From NCBI GenBank assembly GCA_014804675.1, contig JAAUZH010000009.1, positions 259,585 through 323,584 on the forward strand: DNA of 64,000 nt. Reading direction: 5' to 3'. The translations under genes were made by a program, and so were the position numbers. The stretch is from Lachnospiraceae bacterium (GTDB lineage: Bacteria > Bacillota > Clostridia > Lachnospirales > Lachnospiraceae). Position 1 is the first letter of the stretch; the number at the start of each line of letters is the position of its first letter. The notes under the pieces were generated by a model. The model searched no databases and had not been told where the DNA came from. It worked only from the letters and a program-made list of their open reading frames with translations. Positions 52,712 through 61,708 of this stretch are shown piece by piece.

Positions 52712-54613
52712 ATGAAGAGAAGTAAAAGTCAGGCAGTGTATAAATTCCTTCCAGCAATGTGGGTATCTGAGAAAACTGATTCCGGTCGTTCTGTTACTGC
52801 TGAAATAAAGAACTGGAATAATAAGAAGATGGAGAACATCTATCACAGTTTTATTGAGGGTGAAATCAAGAGACAAATTAATCTTTTTGGAAAGCGTGGA
52901 GGAGATATTAATGCTTTCAACCTAGAAGGTAATAATTGTTTTGTTATTGTTGAACCAGCATGCAACGAGGGCATACCTGATATTATTGGAACAATGTCGC
53001 CATTATTATTTTATTGTAGTTCATGTCAGTGTACTTTTCAGAAGAATAGTGCAAGTCAGGTAAATGACTATACTTGGAAATGTCCTGCCTGTGAGAAATA
53101 TTCGGTAAAACAATTACAAATGATATATACTTGTGAATGCGGTTATGCGCAGCCTATTAAGAGACCGATTGTTAAAGGCGTTACAGAGCTGCTTTATAAG
53201 CCAAATCAGAATCAGTACAAGATGTATTATCGCCAAGGGAATGCCGAAAAGGTTGCAGAGTTTGCGATTACATGTCCAAACTGTCAATCACGACTGATTC
53301 CGGACAATGCGGAGTCTAGTCGAAACTACAAACCATTTTCATTAAGAATTATCAATTTGGTGGATAAGAGAAGTGGTGATTTCTTTGAGAAGGGAGAAGA
53401 GGCTCAAAAGGTTGTCATTGCGAAATGGTTTGAAAAGTTAACGCAAGATGAGTATGAGAAGATTCTTGATAATGTTGCACTTGCTTTCAGTGATATGATG
53501 AGAAGCGATGAGCAAAGGAAAGAGGTAGAAAAAACAGTTCAGGGAATGGTAGATGCTGGATTGATCCTGTCAGAGCAATTTGAGGTGTTTGTCAATAATA
53601 TGCTGGCAACAAAACAGCAAAGTGGTGGGGTTGAGCAATATGTAGCTGCCTGTGATTCTCTTTTTGCAAAGTTGAAAAAGGAGAATGAAGAGTTGTATAA
53701 GCAGTGGATTAGTGGTTATGCTTATAAACTCATGCAGTATGACACTATCAAATATGCAAGGCGGGTATTTACACTTCAGGACGCAATTGATAAGCAGATG
53801 GAATTGGAATTTATAGATAGTCCAGATGATGTTTTGGATATGAATAAGAAACTTGGCATATTGAATATGCAAGTATCATGCGATATAGAGATTATTAATT
53901 GCACATATGGATATACAAGAAAAGCTTCAGATCCGGTTAATAATCAGAATAAAAGATGTAGACTTAAATTAAATGCATATGATAAGTTAAAAGGTGGCAA
54001 TGCAAACTTGGTATATGGTGCGAAGCTTGAGACGGAGGGAATACTATTTGAAATTAGCCAAAGAAAAATCATCGAGTGGTTATTAGTGAATAAAGTTATT
54101 TCAGAAGAACAGTTACCAGATATTGATGATGAACTCTCTGTAAAGAGATGGTTTGCTGAGAATGTAAAGGGCGATGTTATATCAGCATTTGGTGAAATAG
54201 ATGAGGAAGAGAAGATTACAAAGTATGTGTTCGGATTACTTCACTCTATGTCTCACGCATTTATTAAAACTACAGGTGAAATCAGCGGTCTAGCAGGAAA
54301 TTCCTTGACGGAAATAATTATTGTTGAAACTGCTAGTATCTTTATGTATGCACAGACTACACAAGCTATTCCATTGGGTGCTTTATCAGGAATGGCAGAA
54401 AATAATTATGTGCATTTTTTAAATAAGATGTTTATAGAAACACGAAATTGCGTATTTGATCCGATATGTACTGATAGGGATGATACCAGCTGTAGTGCAT
54501 GTATGATTATTCCAGAGATTTCATGCAATCATTTCAATAATGAACTTGGAAGAAAGTATTTATATACTATTGATAACATGGAACAGCCATTAATAGGTTT
54601 TTGGGAGATGTAA
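52712..54613 (+). CDS. drmB: DISARM protein DrmB (DUF1998)
   Basis: 633 residues. N-terminal ATPase-partner region with zinc ribbons (YCSSCQCTF...CPACEKY; CECGYAQ; CPNCQSRL) and a C-terminal DUF1998 segment with LLHSMSHAFIKTTGEISGL and CSACMIIPEISCNHFNNELGR. In DISARM, DrmB forms the core complex with DrmA. AGGTGAAG precedes the ATG, 12 nt after drmA. The next gene follows after 3 nt, so they form one operon. Confidence 0.92.
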   Translation: MKRSKSQAVYKFLPAMWVSEKTDSGRSVTAEIKNWNNKKMENIYHSFIEGEIKRQINLFGKRGGDINAFNLEGNNCFVIVEPACNEGIPDIIGTMSPLLFYCSSCQCTFQKNSASQVNDYTWKCPACEKYSVKQLQMIYTCECGYAQPIKRPIVKGVTELLYKPNQNQYKMYYRQGNAEKVAEFAITCPNCQSRLIPDNAESSRNYKPFSLRIINLVDKRSGDFFEKGEEAQKVVIAKWFEKLTQDEYEKILDNVALAFSDMMRSDEQRKEVEKTVQGMVDAGLILSEQFEVFVNNMLATKQQSGGVEQYVAACDSLFAKLKKENEELYKQWISGYAYKLMQYDTIKYARRVFTLQDAIDKQMELEFIDSPDDVLDMNKKLGILNMQVSCDIEIINCTYGYTRKASDPVNNQNKRCRLKLNAYDKLKGGNANLVYGAKLETEGILFEISQRKIIEWLLVNKVISEEQLPDIDDELSVKRWFAENVKGDVISAFGEIDEEEKITKYVFGLLHSMSHAFIKTTGEISGLAGNSLTEIIIVETASIFMYAQTTQAIPLGALSGMAENNYVHFLNKMFIETRNCVFDPICTDRDDTSCSACMIIPEISCNHFNNELGRKYLYTIDNMEQPLIGFWEM

Positions 54614-54616
54614 GTT

Positions 54617-56203
54617 ATGGCCATAATGTACCCTAAGAATATAGCTCAATATGCCCCAACAGAGTCGGAGCAAATTGTTTATTATGAATTGAAACGACAA
54701 TTGCCAGATTCTTTTGAGATTTTCTATTCTGTATCATGGACTTTGAAAAAGAATGGAAAGAAGGAAAAATCGGAAGCAGATTTTGTTGTGGTAAGTCCGA
54801 ACTATGGTTTTCTTTGCCTTGAAGTTAAGGGTGGAAACGGAATTAGAGTTGAAGATAATCAGTGGACTATACTTGATAACATTTATGGAGAACGTAAATT
54901 AAATCGTTCTCCATATGAGCAAGCGGAAGCCAGCATGTATTTCTTTATGAATGCTTATGCAAATGAATATAGTATTGATTATCAGGGGATTTATGGTGCG
55001 GGAGTTATTTTTCCGTTTTATGCGGTTAATGATAAGGAAAAATTGAGTAATCGACCAGAAGTATGTACTATAGATAGTACAGGATTGAATGAACTTTTTG
55101 ACAGAATTAAGAAGCTATTTAAGTTTTGGGGTGGTTCTTCTTATGGATTTAGAATCTATGAGAAAAATCAGCATAAAACATTTTTGGAAATTATCCGTAA
55201 ACGTATTGCAATTGATGCGGCTGCCGGAGCGCTTGTGAAACATAAAGAGAGGCAACTTGATGTAATCAATCGTGTTCAGGATGGATACATCTATTTTCTG
55301 TCAAATATCAGACAGTTTTATGTCCGGGGCGGAGCAGGAACCGGAAAGACATGGATTGCTATGAAAATGGCTGAAATTGAAGCTGAGAACAGCACAGAAA
55401 AGGTAATGTTTTTATGCGCTTCTTCTCATTTGGCGGCAATGGTCAGGGGGCGACTTTCGGACAAGATAGATGTCTTTGATCTTACAACGCTTATTAGGAA
55501 GATTTCCAGTAATCCGGATGGATATCATGCCCCTAAATATGAGGGGATTGTGGATTCATTGAAGGAAGATATTGATAAGTATGATGCGATATTTATTGAT
55601 GAGGCTCAAGATTTTTCAGAAGATCTAGCTTTCTTGACAAAATCTATGTTGAAGGATGAGCACGAATCAAGACTAGGCGTGTTTTATGATGATGTACAAG
55701 TTGTAAGAGATGACAGCTTTGGTGGTGCATTTATGATTTCAACACCACCATTTCTACTTCATGAGAATATAAGAAATACTTCCAATATATACAGATGGGC
55801 TATGGATAACACAGATCTTGGAACCGATGTAATAGTCAATCCGGTTGAGGGACCTTGGCCAATATCTGAGAATATGAATGATGCTAAACATCTTGTTCAC
55901 CGTCTTGAGAATATGTTTAAGAAGTTTTTAGGAGATGAGAATTTACAGTGTTCTTCTATGGTTATTTTGGTAGAAAATGCGGATGCATTTATTCAAAGCT
56001 TTAATGGGGCTATAGCCAAATGGAAGATTGTAAAGGATTATTTGGATGGAGTTGATGAAGTAAAGGTATCTTCTGTGGAAGATTTTAAAGGTCTAGAAGC
56101 GGATATGATTGTTTATGTACATAGTAAGAGTACGACAGATAACATGAATTATATAGCATATACAAGAGCGAGATATTATTTAATTGAACTGATTATGAAA
56201 TAG
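54617..56203 (+). CDS. NERD nuclease-domain protein fused to SF1 helicase
   Basis: 528 residues. The N-terminal NERD-type nuclease domain has SEADFVVVSPNYGFLCLEVKGG (Asp, Glu and Lys of a PD-(D/E)xK-like core, about residues 50-75). A helicase part follows: Walker A VRGGAGTGKTW near 237, Walker B IFIDEAQDFSED near 326, motif VEDFKGLEAD and YIAYTRARY at the C-terminus. It probably degrades or unwinds foreign DNA in place of, or in addition to, the usual DrmC. The start follows drmB after 3 nt. It ends 24 nt before the right flanking repeat. Confidence 0.9.
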   Translation: MAIMYPKNIAQYAPTESEQIVYYELKRQLPDSFEIFYSVSWTLKKNGKKEKSEADFVVVSPNYGFLCLEVKGGNGIRVEDNQWTILDNIYGERKLNRSPYEQAEASMYFFMNAYANEYSIDYQGIYGAGVIFPFYAVNDKEKLSNRPEVCTIDSTGLNELFDRIKKLFKFWGGSSYGFRIYEKNQHKTFLEIIRKRIAIDAAAGALVKHKERQLDVINRVQDGYIYFLSNIRQFYVRGGAGTGKTWIAMKMAEIEAENSTEKVMFLCASSHLAAMVRGRLSDKIDVFDLTTLIRKISSNPDGYHAPKYEGIVDSLKEDIDKYDAIFIDEAQDFSEDLAFLTKSMLKDEHESRLGVFYDDVQVVRDDSFGGAFMISTPPFLLHENIRNTSNIYRWAMDNTDLGTDVIVNPVEGPWPISENMNDAKHLVHRLENMFKKFLGDENLQCSSMVILVENADAFIQSFNGAIAKWKIVKDYLDGVDEVKVSSVEDFKGLEADMIVYVHSKSTTDNMNYIAYTRARYYLIELIMK

Positions 56204-56226
56204 ATAAGATGGATAGTTTGTCTGAT

Positions 56227-56257
56227 TAGGTAATTGCGAAACGAGTTCACAATTCTT
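56227..56257 (+). repeat. 31-bp flanking repeat, right copy
   Basis: Direct copy of 46188-46218 with four substitutions (for example AATTGCGAAACG against AATTGTGAAATG), beginning 24 nt past the last defence gene. It retains the inverted-repeat core. The pair delimits a 10-kb interval, as expected of an inserted island or of a dispersed intergenic repeat family. Confidence 0.8.
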
Positions 56258-56413
56258 ATTAGAATCAAGAAAGAATTCGTGTATTAGCATGAGAATATAG
56301 CAAAGATAAAACAGATAGGAGAAGTAGCAGGATCCAAAACCACTTATAGACCATAGAATAGAACAAAAAATGCAACCCCATGTCCACTTAAAAAAGAAAC
56401 TTTAAAAAGTATC

Positions 56414-56442
56414 TTTACAAATACAAAAAGATAAGATAAAAT
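56414..56442 (+). promoter_or_regulatory. Sigma-A promoter of the ROK/MFS unit
   Basis: TTTACA (56414-56419), 17-nt spacer, TAAAAT (56437-56442), 115 nt before the GTG start of the ROK regulator. A ROK regulator would be expected to act here, but no clear operator palindrome was identified. The rest of 56258-56556 shows no gene. Confidence 0.5.
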
Positions 56443-56556
56443 AAATACAAAGCAACAGGAAAAAGAAAAAACGAAAGATCAGAAAGCGAAAAGCAAACAA
56501 CAAAAACAAGCACAAAATAGCAGAAAGCGCCTGGAAACAGGAAAGGAGGCCAAAGG

Positions 56557-57591
56557 GTGAAAAACATGAAAGCAGACACCCTGCTAATGAAAGAAATTAA
56601 CAAAAATAACGTAAGAAAGCAGCTAAAGCTTATGGGAAAGGCCACCAAGCCAGAGCTTGCAGCCAAAACAGGGCTTAGCGTGGTCACCGTAAATGCCCTG
56701 CTTGAAGAGCTGGTAAAAAACGGAGAAATCAAAAAGGGAGAGAACATTCCCTCCAACGGAGGCCGTCCCTCGCTGCAATATATCTTTAACGAGGACTACC
56801 AATACGCAGTAATCATATACGGCCATCAGAAGAAAGATCAAAACCTGATCCGGCTTTTGGTCATCAATCTATTAGGACAGTGTGTGGAGCGGAAAGAGAA
56901 GTATTTTGCCAAAGTGGAAGTAAACAGCTTTGATTCCTGGCTTTCTGTGATATTTGAGAAATATGGGAAAAAAGCAGGGCTGATTGCTTTCGGACTGCCG
57001 GGAGAAGAAGTGGACGGCATGATTACCATCCATGATTATCCGGATATTGTAGGAAGGGAATTCATGGAGCATTACCGAAACACATATGGAGTGCCCGTAA
57101 TCTTTGAAAATGATATCAATGCGGCGGTAATCGGATACTATTCCTATGGACTTTCCAGAGAGGCAGACCATATGGTGGGTATGTATTTTCCGAGGATTTA
57201 TGACCCCGGAGCAGGAATCATCATAGGAGGAGAAATCCATAGAGGAGCCCGAAACTTTGCAGGAGAGCTTTCCCGGATGCCCGTTGCTTACTCCTGGAAG
57301 GAGTTAGATTATGCTAACGCATATCAGGTAATCAAGGCTATAGGACAGCTGCTTGTAATCTGCAGTTGTGTGCTGGCGCCGGATTTTTTTGTACTATATG
57401 GGGATTTCTGGACGGAGGAAATCAAAAGCGGGCTGAAGGAAGAAGTGGAAAATTCATTACAAGGACAGTATGAGGCAAAGCTGGTTTTCTCGGATGATCT
57501 GGAAAAGGACTTTGAACAGGGAATGATAAAGCTTGCTTTGGACGAGTTGGAAAAACAAATCAGGAAAGAAGGAGAAGAAAGATGTTTTTAA
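56557..57591 (+). CDS. ROK-family transcriptional regulator
   Basis: 344 residues, GTG start at 56557 with GGAGG 7 nt upstream (ATG 56566 is the alternative). The N-terminal winged helix has VTVNALLEELVKNGEIKKGE. The ROK kinase-like core shows FGLPGEEVDG, VIFENDINAAVIGYYSYG and GAGIIIGGEIHRGARNFAGEL, but the ROK zinc-binding CxCGxxGC signature is not seen. It probably represses the overlapping MFS gene (10-nt overlap) and perhaps the following glucosidase, in response to a sugar or sugar phosphate. Confidence 0.85.
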   Translation: MKNMKADTLLMKEINKNNVRKQLKLMGKATKPELAAKTGLSVVTVNALLEELVKNGEIKKGENIPSNGGRPSLQYIFNEDYQYAVIIYGHQKKDQNLIRLLVINLLGQCVERKEKYFAKVEVNSFDSWLSVIFEKYGKKAGLIAFGLPGEEVDGMITIHDYPDIVGREFMEHYRNTYGVPVIFENDINAAVIGYYSYGLSREADHMVGMYFPRIYDPGAGIIIGGEIHRGARNFAGELSRMPVAYSWKELDYANAYQVIKAIGQLLVICSCVLAPDFFVLYGDFWTEEIKSGLKEEVENSLQGQYEAKLVFSDDLEKDFEQGMIKLALDELEKQIRKEGEERCF

Positions 57592-58790
57592 CGGTTTTAC
57601 TTATTATTATTTATCTGGCATTTATCAGTCTTGGGCTGCCGGACTCTCTTTTGGGTTCTGCATGGCCTTCTGTTTATCAGGAAATGCATGTTCCCATTTC
57701 CTATGGAGGAATTATTTCCATGCTTATTTCAGGAGGAACAATTGTTTCCAGCCTGTTTAGCAGTAAGATCATAAAGAAGCTGGGAACGGGATGGACTACC
57801 GGAATCAGTGTGCTTATGACAGCAGTTGCCCTTTTGGGTTTTTCCGTAAGTAAGGAATATTGGATGCTGTGCCTTTTGGCAATTCCTTTAGGGTTAGGTG
57901 CAGGGAGCGTGGATGCGGCATTAAATAATTTTGTGGCACTTCATTATAAAGCAAGGCATATGAGCTGGCTTCATTGCTTTTGGGGAATCGGTGCAACTAC
58001 CGGTCCGGTCATTCTTTCTTTCTGCCTTAAGGATGGAGGAAACTGGCAGTCCGGATACCGGGTAATCAGCCTGATTCAATTTTGTCTGGTGGTATGTTTG
58101 TTCTGTTCCATTTCTCTGTGGAAAAAAGTGGAAGGAACAGAAGGGAAAAAAGAACAGGTAGAAGAGAGTGAAACGGGAAAAAATCAAACGGAAGAAAAGG
58201 TAAATCCGGGCATTTCAGGAATGTTGAAGTTAAAGGGGGCGAAGCAGGCATTAGTGGGATTTTTCTGTTATTGTGCCCTGGAAGCCTCCGCAGGTCTGTG
58301 GGGCAGCAGCTATCTGGTCATGGAAAAAGGAGTTTCCCCTGAGCAGGCGGCAAAGTGGATTGCTTTGTTTTATTTTGGAATTACCTTTGGAAGATTCTTG
58401 TCCGGATTTCTTACCATAAAGCTTTCTAACAGGCAGATGGTGCGTCTGGGACAGGGAGTGGCAGGCATTGGGATAGTATTTTTATTGCTGCCCTTTGGAC
58501 TTGCGGTGCAGCTTTTGGGGCTTTTTTTCGTAGGGCTGGGCTGTGCTCCTATTTACCCCTCCATGCTCCATGCCACACCGGACAATTTCGGAAGCAAGTA
58601 TTCTCAGGGAATCATGGGGATTCAAATGGCAAGTGCCTATGTGGGCACCACCTTTATGCCGCCCCTGTTGGGATTTCTGGCAAAGCATGTGAGCTATAAG
58701 CTGTTTCCCTTTTATTTGGGACTGATCCTGCTGGTGATGATAGGTGCGGTGGAAGGAATGAACAGGAAAGTGGAGAAGAAGCATGGATAA
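57582..58790 (+). CDS. MFS transporter, likely sugar or organic solute uptake
   Basis: 402 residues, 12 hydrophobic segments with the central loop near residues 185-215 (lysine/glutamate-rich). N-terminal ISLGLPDSLLGSAWPSVYQEM and the second-half RFLSGFLTIKLSNRQMVR are MFS landmarks; the overall look is of the fucose-permease/FucP-like group. Overlap with the ROK gene suggests coupled translation and a regulator-transporter pair. The substrate is not determined; the downstream GH13 enzyme suggests a glucoside. Confidence 0.85.
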   Translation: MFLTVLLIIIYLAFISLGLPDSLLGSAWPSVYQEMHVPISYGGIISMLISGGTIVSSLFSSKIIKKLGTGWTTGISVLMTAVALLGFSVSKEYWMLCLLAIPLGLGAGSVDAALNNFVALHYKARHMSWLHCFWGIGATTGPVILSFCLKDGGNWQSGYRVISLIQFCLVVCLFCSISLWKKVEGTEGKKEQVEESETGKNQTEEKVNPGISGMLKLKGAKQALVGFFCYCALEASAGLWGSSYLVMEKGVSPEQAAKWIALFYFGITFGRFLSGFLTIKLSNRQMVRLGQGVAGIGIVFLLLPFGLAVQLLGLFFVGLGCAPIYPSMLHATPDNFGSKYSQGIMGIQMASAYVGTTFMPPLLGFLAKHVSYKLFPFYLGLILLVMIGAVEGMNRKVEKKHG

Positions 58791-58869
58791 AGGAAGAAAA
58801 CCTGTTTCTATGTATTTATACTGTAATTAACAAAAACGGCATGATGAAAAGAAAGGAAAGGAGTTTCTT

Positions 58870-60546
58870 ATGACAAAAAAATGGTGGCACGGAAAGGTAG
58901 CGTATCAAATTTATCCAAAGAGCTTTTATGACACAAATGGAGACGGAATTGGAGACATTCGTGGAATCATGGAAAAGCTGGATTATTTAAAGGACCTGGG
59001 AATTGATATTATCTGGATTTCTCCTATTTATCAATCTCCTTTTGTGGATCAGGGCTATGACATTTCGGATTATTATAAAATCGATCCCAAATTCGGTACG
59101 ATGGAAGAGTTTGATGAGCTGCTTTTAGAAGCAAAGAAGCGGGATATGGGGATTGTAATGGACCTGGTAATCAATCATTGCTCTGACCAGCATGAATGGT
59201 TTCAAAAGGCATTGGCAGACCCGGAAGGAGAGTATGGGGATTATTTCTATTTCCGGAAAGGAAAGGACGGAAATCCCCCCAGCAATTACCGCTCTTACTT
59301 TGGAGGAAGCGCATGGGAGAAGGTAGAGGGAACAGAGCTTTATTATCTGCACTTTTTCGCAAAGGAACAGCCGGACTTGAACTGGAACAATCCAAAGATG
59401 AAACAGGAATTGTTTCAAATGATTAACTGGTGGCTGGAGAAAGGACTGGCAGGCTTTCGGATTGATGCCATCATCAATATAAAGAAGGATCTGGATTTTC
59501 CTTCCTATGAGCCGGACGGTCCTGATGGGTTGGTGAGGGCTATTAAAATGGTAGAAGAAGTGGATGGAGTAGGGGAGCTGTTAGAGGAACTAAAGGAAGC
59601 TACCTTTGAAAAATATCAGGCTTTTACCGTGGCGGAAGTGTTTAATATGAAGGAAGAAGAGCTGGAGGAATTTGTAGGGGAAAACGGCCATTTTTCCACT
59701 ATGTTTGATTTCTCGGCTCATATGCTGACCTTTGGCAAGCATGGCTGGTATGATGCAAAAGAAGTAGAGTTTGATGCCTGGCGGGAGATTACCTTTGAGT
59801 CTCAAAAAAAGTGTCAGGGAATCGGGTTTTTAGCAAACATTATTGAAAATCATGATGAACCAAGAGGGGTCAATACGTATCTGCCTTCTTATGCGCAAAA
59901 TACAGATGGGTTTAAAATGCTTGCCACGGTCAATATACTGTTAAGAGGAATTCCCTTTATCTATCAGGGACAGGAAATCGGAATGCAGAACTGCAGGATG
60001 GAAAGCATTGAAGAATATGATGATATTGATACGAAAAATCAATATAAGACTGCCTTAGAGTCAGGATGCTCCAAAGAGGAAGCGCTGGAGGCATGCTACA
60101 AATACAGCAGGGATAATGCAAGGACGCCTATGCAGTGGAGCGGCAAAGAGCAGGCAGGCTTTACTACAGGGAAGCCATGGCTGAAGATAAATCCCAATTA
60201 CACACAGGTGAATGTGGAGGATGAGCTTGCGGATCAGGAATCTGTGCTGAATTACTATAAAAGGCTGATTGCCCTTAGAAAGTCAGAGGAATGTAAGGAG
60301 CTGTTTACCTATGGAAGCTTTGAACCGGCTTATGTGGATAAGGAGAAGATATATGCTTATTACCGGAGCCTGAATGGAAAAAGGGTATTGGTAGCGGCTA
60401 ACTTTGGTAAGGATGCTATGGAGTTAGAGTTAGCAGATGATAACTGCAAGGTGCTTCTTTCCAATATGGATGGGGCTGAGGCTTTTGGCGGAAGGCTTGT
60501 TTTGAAGCCTTGTCAGGTAATTGTTTTGGAGGAAGTTTCTAAGTAA
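58870..60546 (+). CDS. GH13 alpha-glucosidase
   Basis: 558 residues, typical of GH13 oligo-glucosidases. Nucleophile D199 (GFRIDAI), acid/base E256 (TVAEVFN) and D329 (ENHDEPR) are all in place; the calcium-site-like DTNGDGIGD lies near the N-terminus. The residue after the nucleophile is Ala (A200): alpha-1,6-specific enzymes usually have Val, and Ala/Thr/Gly tend to go with alpha-1,4 preference, so I lean to alpha-1,4 glucosides. No signal peptide, so it is cytoplasmic, hydrolysing imported oligosaccharides. AAAGGAG precedes the ATG. Confidence 0.92.
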   Translation: MTKKWWHGKVAYQIYPKSFYDTNGDGIGDIRGIMEKLDYLKDLGIDIIWISPIYQSPFVDQGYDISDYYKIDPKFGTMEEFDELLLEAKKRDMGIVMDLVINHCSDQHEWFQKALADPEGEYGDYFYFRKGKDGNPPSNYRSYFGGSAWEKVEGTELYYLHFFAKEQPDLNWNNPKMKQELFQMINWWLEKGLAGFRIDAIINIKKDLDFPSYEPDGPDGLVRAIKMVEEVDGVGELLEELKEATFEKYQAFTVAEVFNMKEEELEEFVGENGHFSTMFDFSAHMLTFGKHGWYDAKEVEFDAWREITFESQKKCQGIGFLANIIENHDEPRGVNTYLPSYAQNTDGFKMLATVNILLRGIPFIYQGQEIGMQNCRMESIEEYDDIDTKNQYKTALESGCSKEEALEACYKYSRDNARTPMQWSGKEQAGFTTGKPWLKINPNYTQVNVEDELADQESVLNYYKRLIALRKSEECKELFTYGSFEPAYVDKEKIYAYYRSLNGKRVLVAANFGKDAMELELADDNCKVLLSNMDGAEAFGGRLVLKPCQVIVLEEVSK

Positions 60547-60664
60547 TGGTTATAGGTAATGATTAGGGGACGTAAGTTTTAGAGGGGAAACGAAATCGAA
60601 TTTCTCTGGGCATGGAAAGACCATCAGCCATGAAAAGAACATCTGTTGCGGAAAGGATAAGAAA

Positions 60665-61294
60665 ATGGAAGAGGGCATTTGTTATATTATAGGGGCAGGA
60701 GAATTTGACTATCCCAAGTTAAAACTGAAGGAAACCGATTATGTAATCGGAGTGGACGGGGGCTTTGAATATTTAAAGAGCATGAAGCTTATGCCAAATC
60801 TGGTGCTGGGGGATTTTGATTCTGTAGAGCAAAGTCCCCTGCACTCCAATCTGATACGGCTTGCACCGGAAAAGGATGACACAGATATGCTGGCGGCCTT
60901 GCGGCAGGGAATGGAGCTTGGCTACAGGACCTTTCATATTTATGGAGGCATGGGCGGAAGGATTTCCCATACCATTGCCAATTTCCAATGCCTTGTATGG
61001 CTTTTGAAAAGAGGGGCAAAGGGGTTTTTGTTTCATAGAAACGTGATGATTACGGCAGTGAGAAATGGAAGTATTACATTTGGAAAAGAGAAAAAAGGGT
61101 ATCTTTCCGTGTTTGCTTTTGATGGAGAGGCAAAGGGAGTTACGTTAAAGAATCTGAAATATCCGCTTACGGATGCTGTGCTTGGGATGGATTATCCGGT
61201 AGGAGTCAGCAATGAGTTTTTGGGAGTGGAAAGTGAAGTCTGTGTGAAAGAAGGGGTGTTGTTGCTTGTGGTGGAGGAAGTGGATGGATATTAG
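60665..61294 (+). CDS. thiN: Thiamine diphosphokinase
   Basis: 209 residues. GVDGGFEYL and LGDFDSVE (acidic metal residues, about 33-60), EKDDTDMLAAL and GGMGGRISHTIANFQ form the thiamine pyrophosphokinase signature. It transfers pyrophosphate from ATP to thiamine to make the cofactor. Single-gene unit with no TPP riboswitch visible upstream. The ribosome site (GGAAAGGATAAG) is adequate. The 118-nt gap before it shows only a short GGGGACGTA resembling the lead-in of the structured repeat. Confidence 0.92.
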   Translation: MEEGICYIIGAGEFDYPKLKLKETDYVIGVDGGFEYLKSMKLMPNLVLGDFDSVEQSPLHSNLIRLAPEKDDTDMLAALRQGMELGYRTFHIYGGMGGRISHTIANFQCLVWLLKRGAKGFLFHRNVMITAVRNGSITFGKEKKGYLSVFAFDGEAKGVTLKNLKYPLTDAVLGMDYPVGVSNEFLGVESEVCVKEGVLLLVVEEVDGY

Positions 61295-61313
61295 GATAGT
61301 GGGGCATTGAGAT

Positions 61314-61490
61314 AGAAGGACGTATGAGCCGGCATATCATATAGTAGTCTTCTGGGCACGCTTTCGCTCTGCAAAGACGCAGCGGTACTAACGCACCAAA
61401 GTACGGTGCGTAAGTGCCGGCGACTTTGCCAAGGCCCGGAAGACTGCTATATGATATGCCGGCTCATACTGGATATCGAAATGCCATCTG
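61314..61490 (+). repeat. Structured dispersed repeat, copy B
   Basis: Arms 61322-61357 and 61434-61469 are complementary over 36 positions: 34 Watson-Crick plus two U-G wobbles (T in the left arm, G in the right arm). Compared with copy A, outer-stem changes are compensated on both sides at four pairs, and one inner pair (CAGCA/CAGCG against GTGCTGG/GTGCCGG) also covaries. The wobbles favour the + strand as the folded RNA. It follows thiN directly and may also end its transcript. Confidence 0.88.
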
Positions 61491-61649
61491 GTATTTGGGA
61501 TATTAAGAACAGTTTAGGATTTTATGATGGGAACAGGGTTATCCAAGATGTAATAGTCAGTTATGTACATTTCCATGATGCAGTTCCCGGTATTTTATTA
61601 TCATGTTTTAGAGTTATATGGAGGTTGAGCGTTATTTTTGAAACATTGA

Positions 61650-61678
61650 TTGACAAATATATCAGTCTGATATATTAT
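61650..61678 (+). promoter_or_regulatory. Promoter with embedded 19-bp palindrome
   Basis: TTGACA (61650-61655), exactly 17 nt, TATTAT (61673-61678), 31 nt before the ATG of the iron-sulphur protein. Inside it ATATATCA-GTC-TGATATAT (61657-61675) is a perfect palindrome covering the spacer and -10, a strong candidate for a TetR-like or MarR-like operator. No such regulator gene is in the window. Confidence 0.75.
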
Positions 61679-61708
61679 GTAAGAGGATTTGATACGAGGA
61701 GGTTGATT

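Noticed and set aside
49299..56203. Complete canonical DISARM operon
   Set aside because: DrmC and DrmD/DrmE and the usual DrmM methylases could not be identified, so only DISARM-like is claimed.
60568..60600. Third copy of the structured repeat
   Set aside because: Only the GGGGACGTA lead-in is shared; no arms or loop follow.
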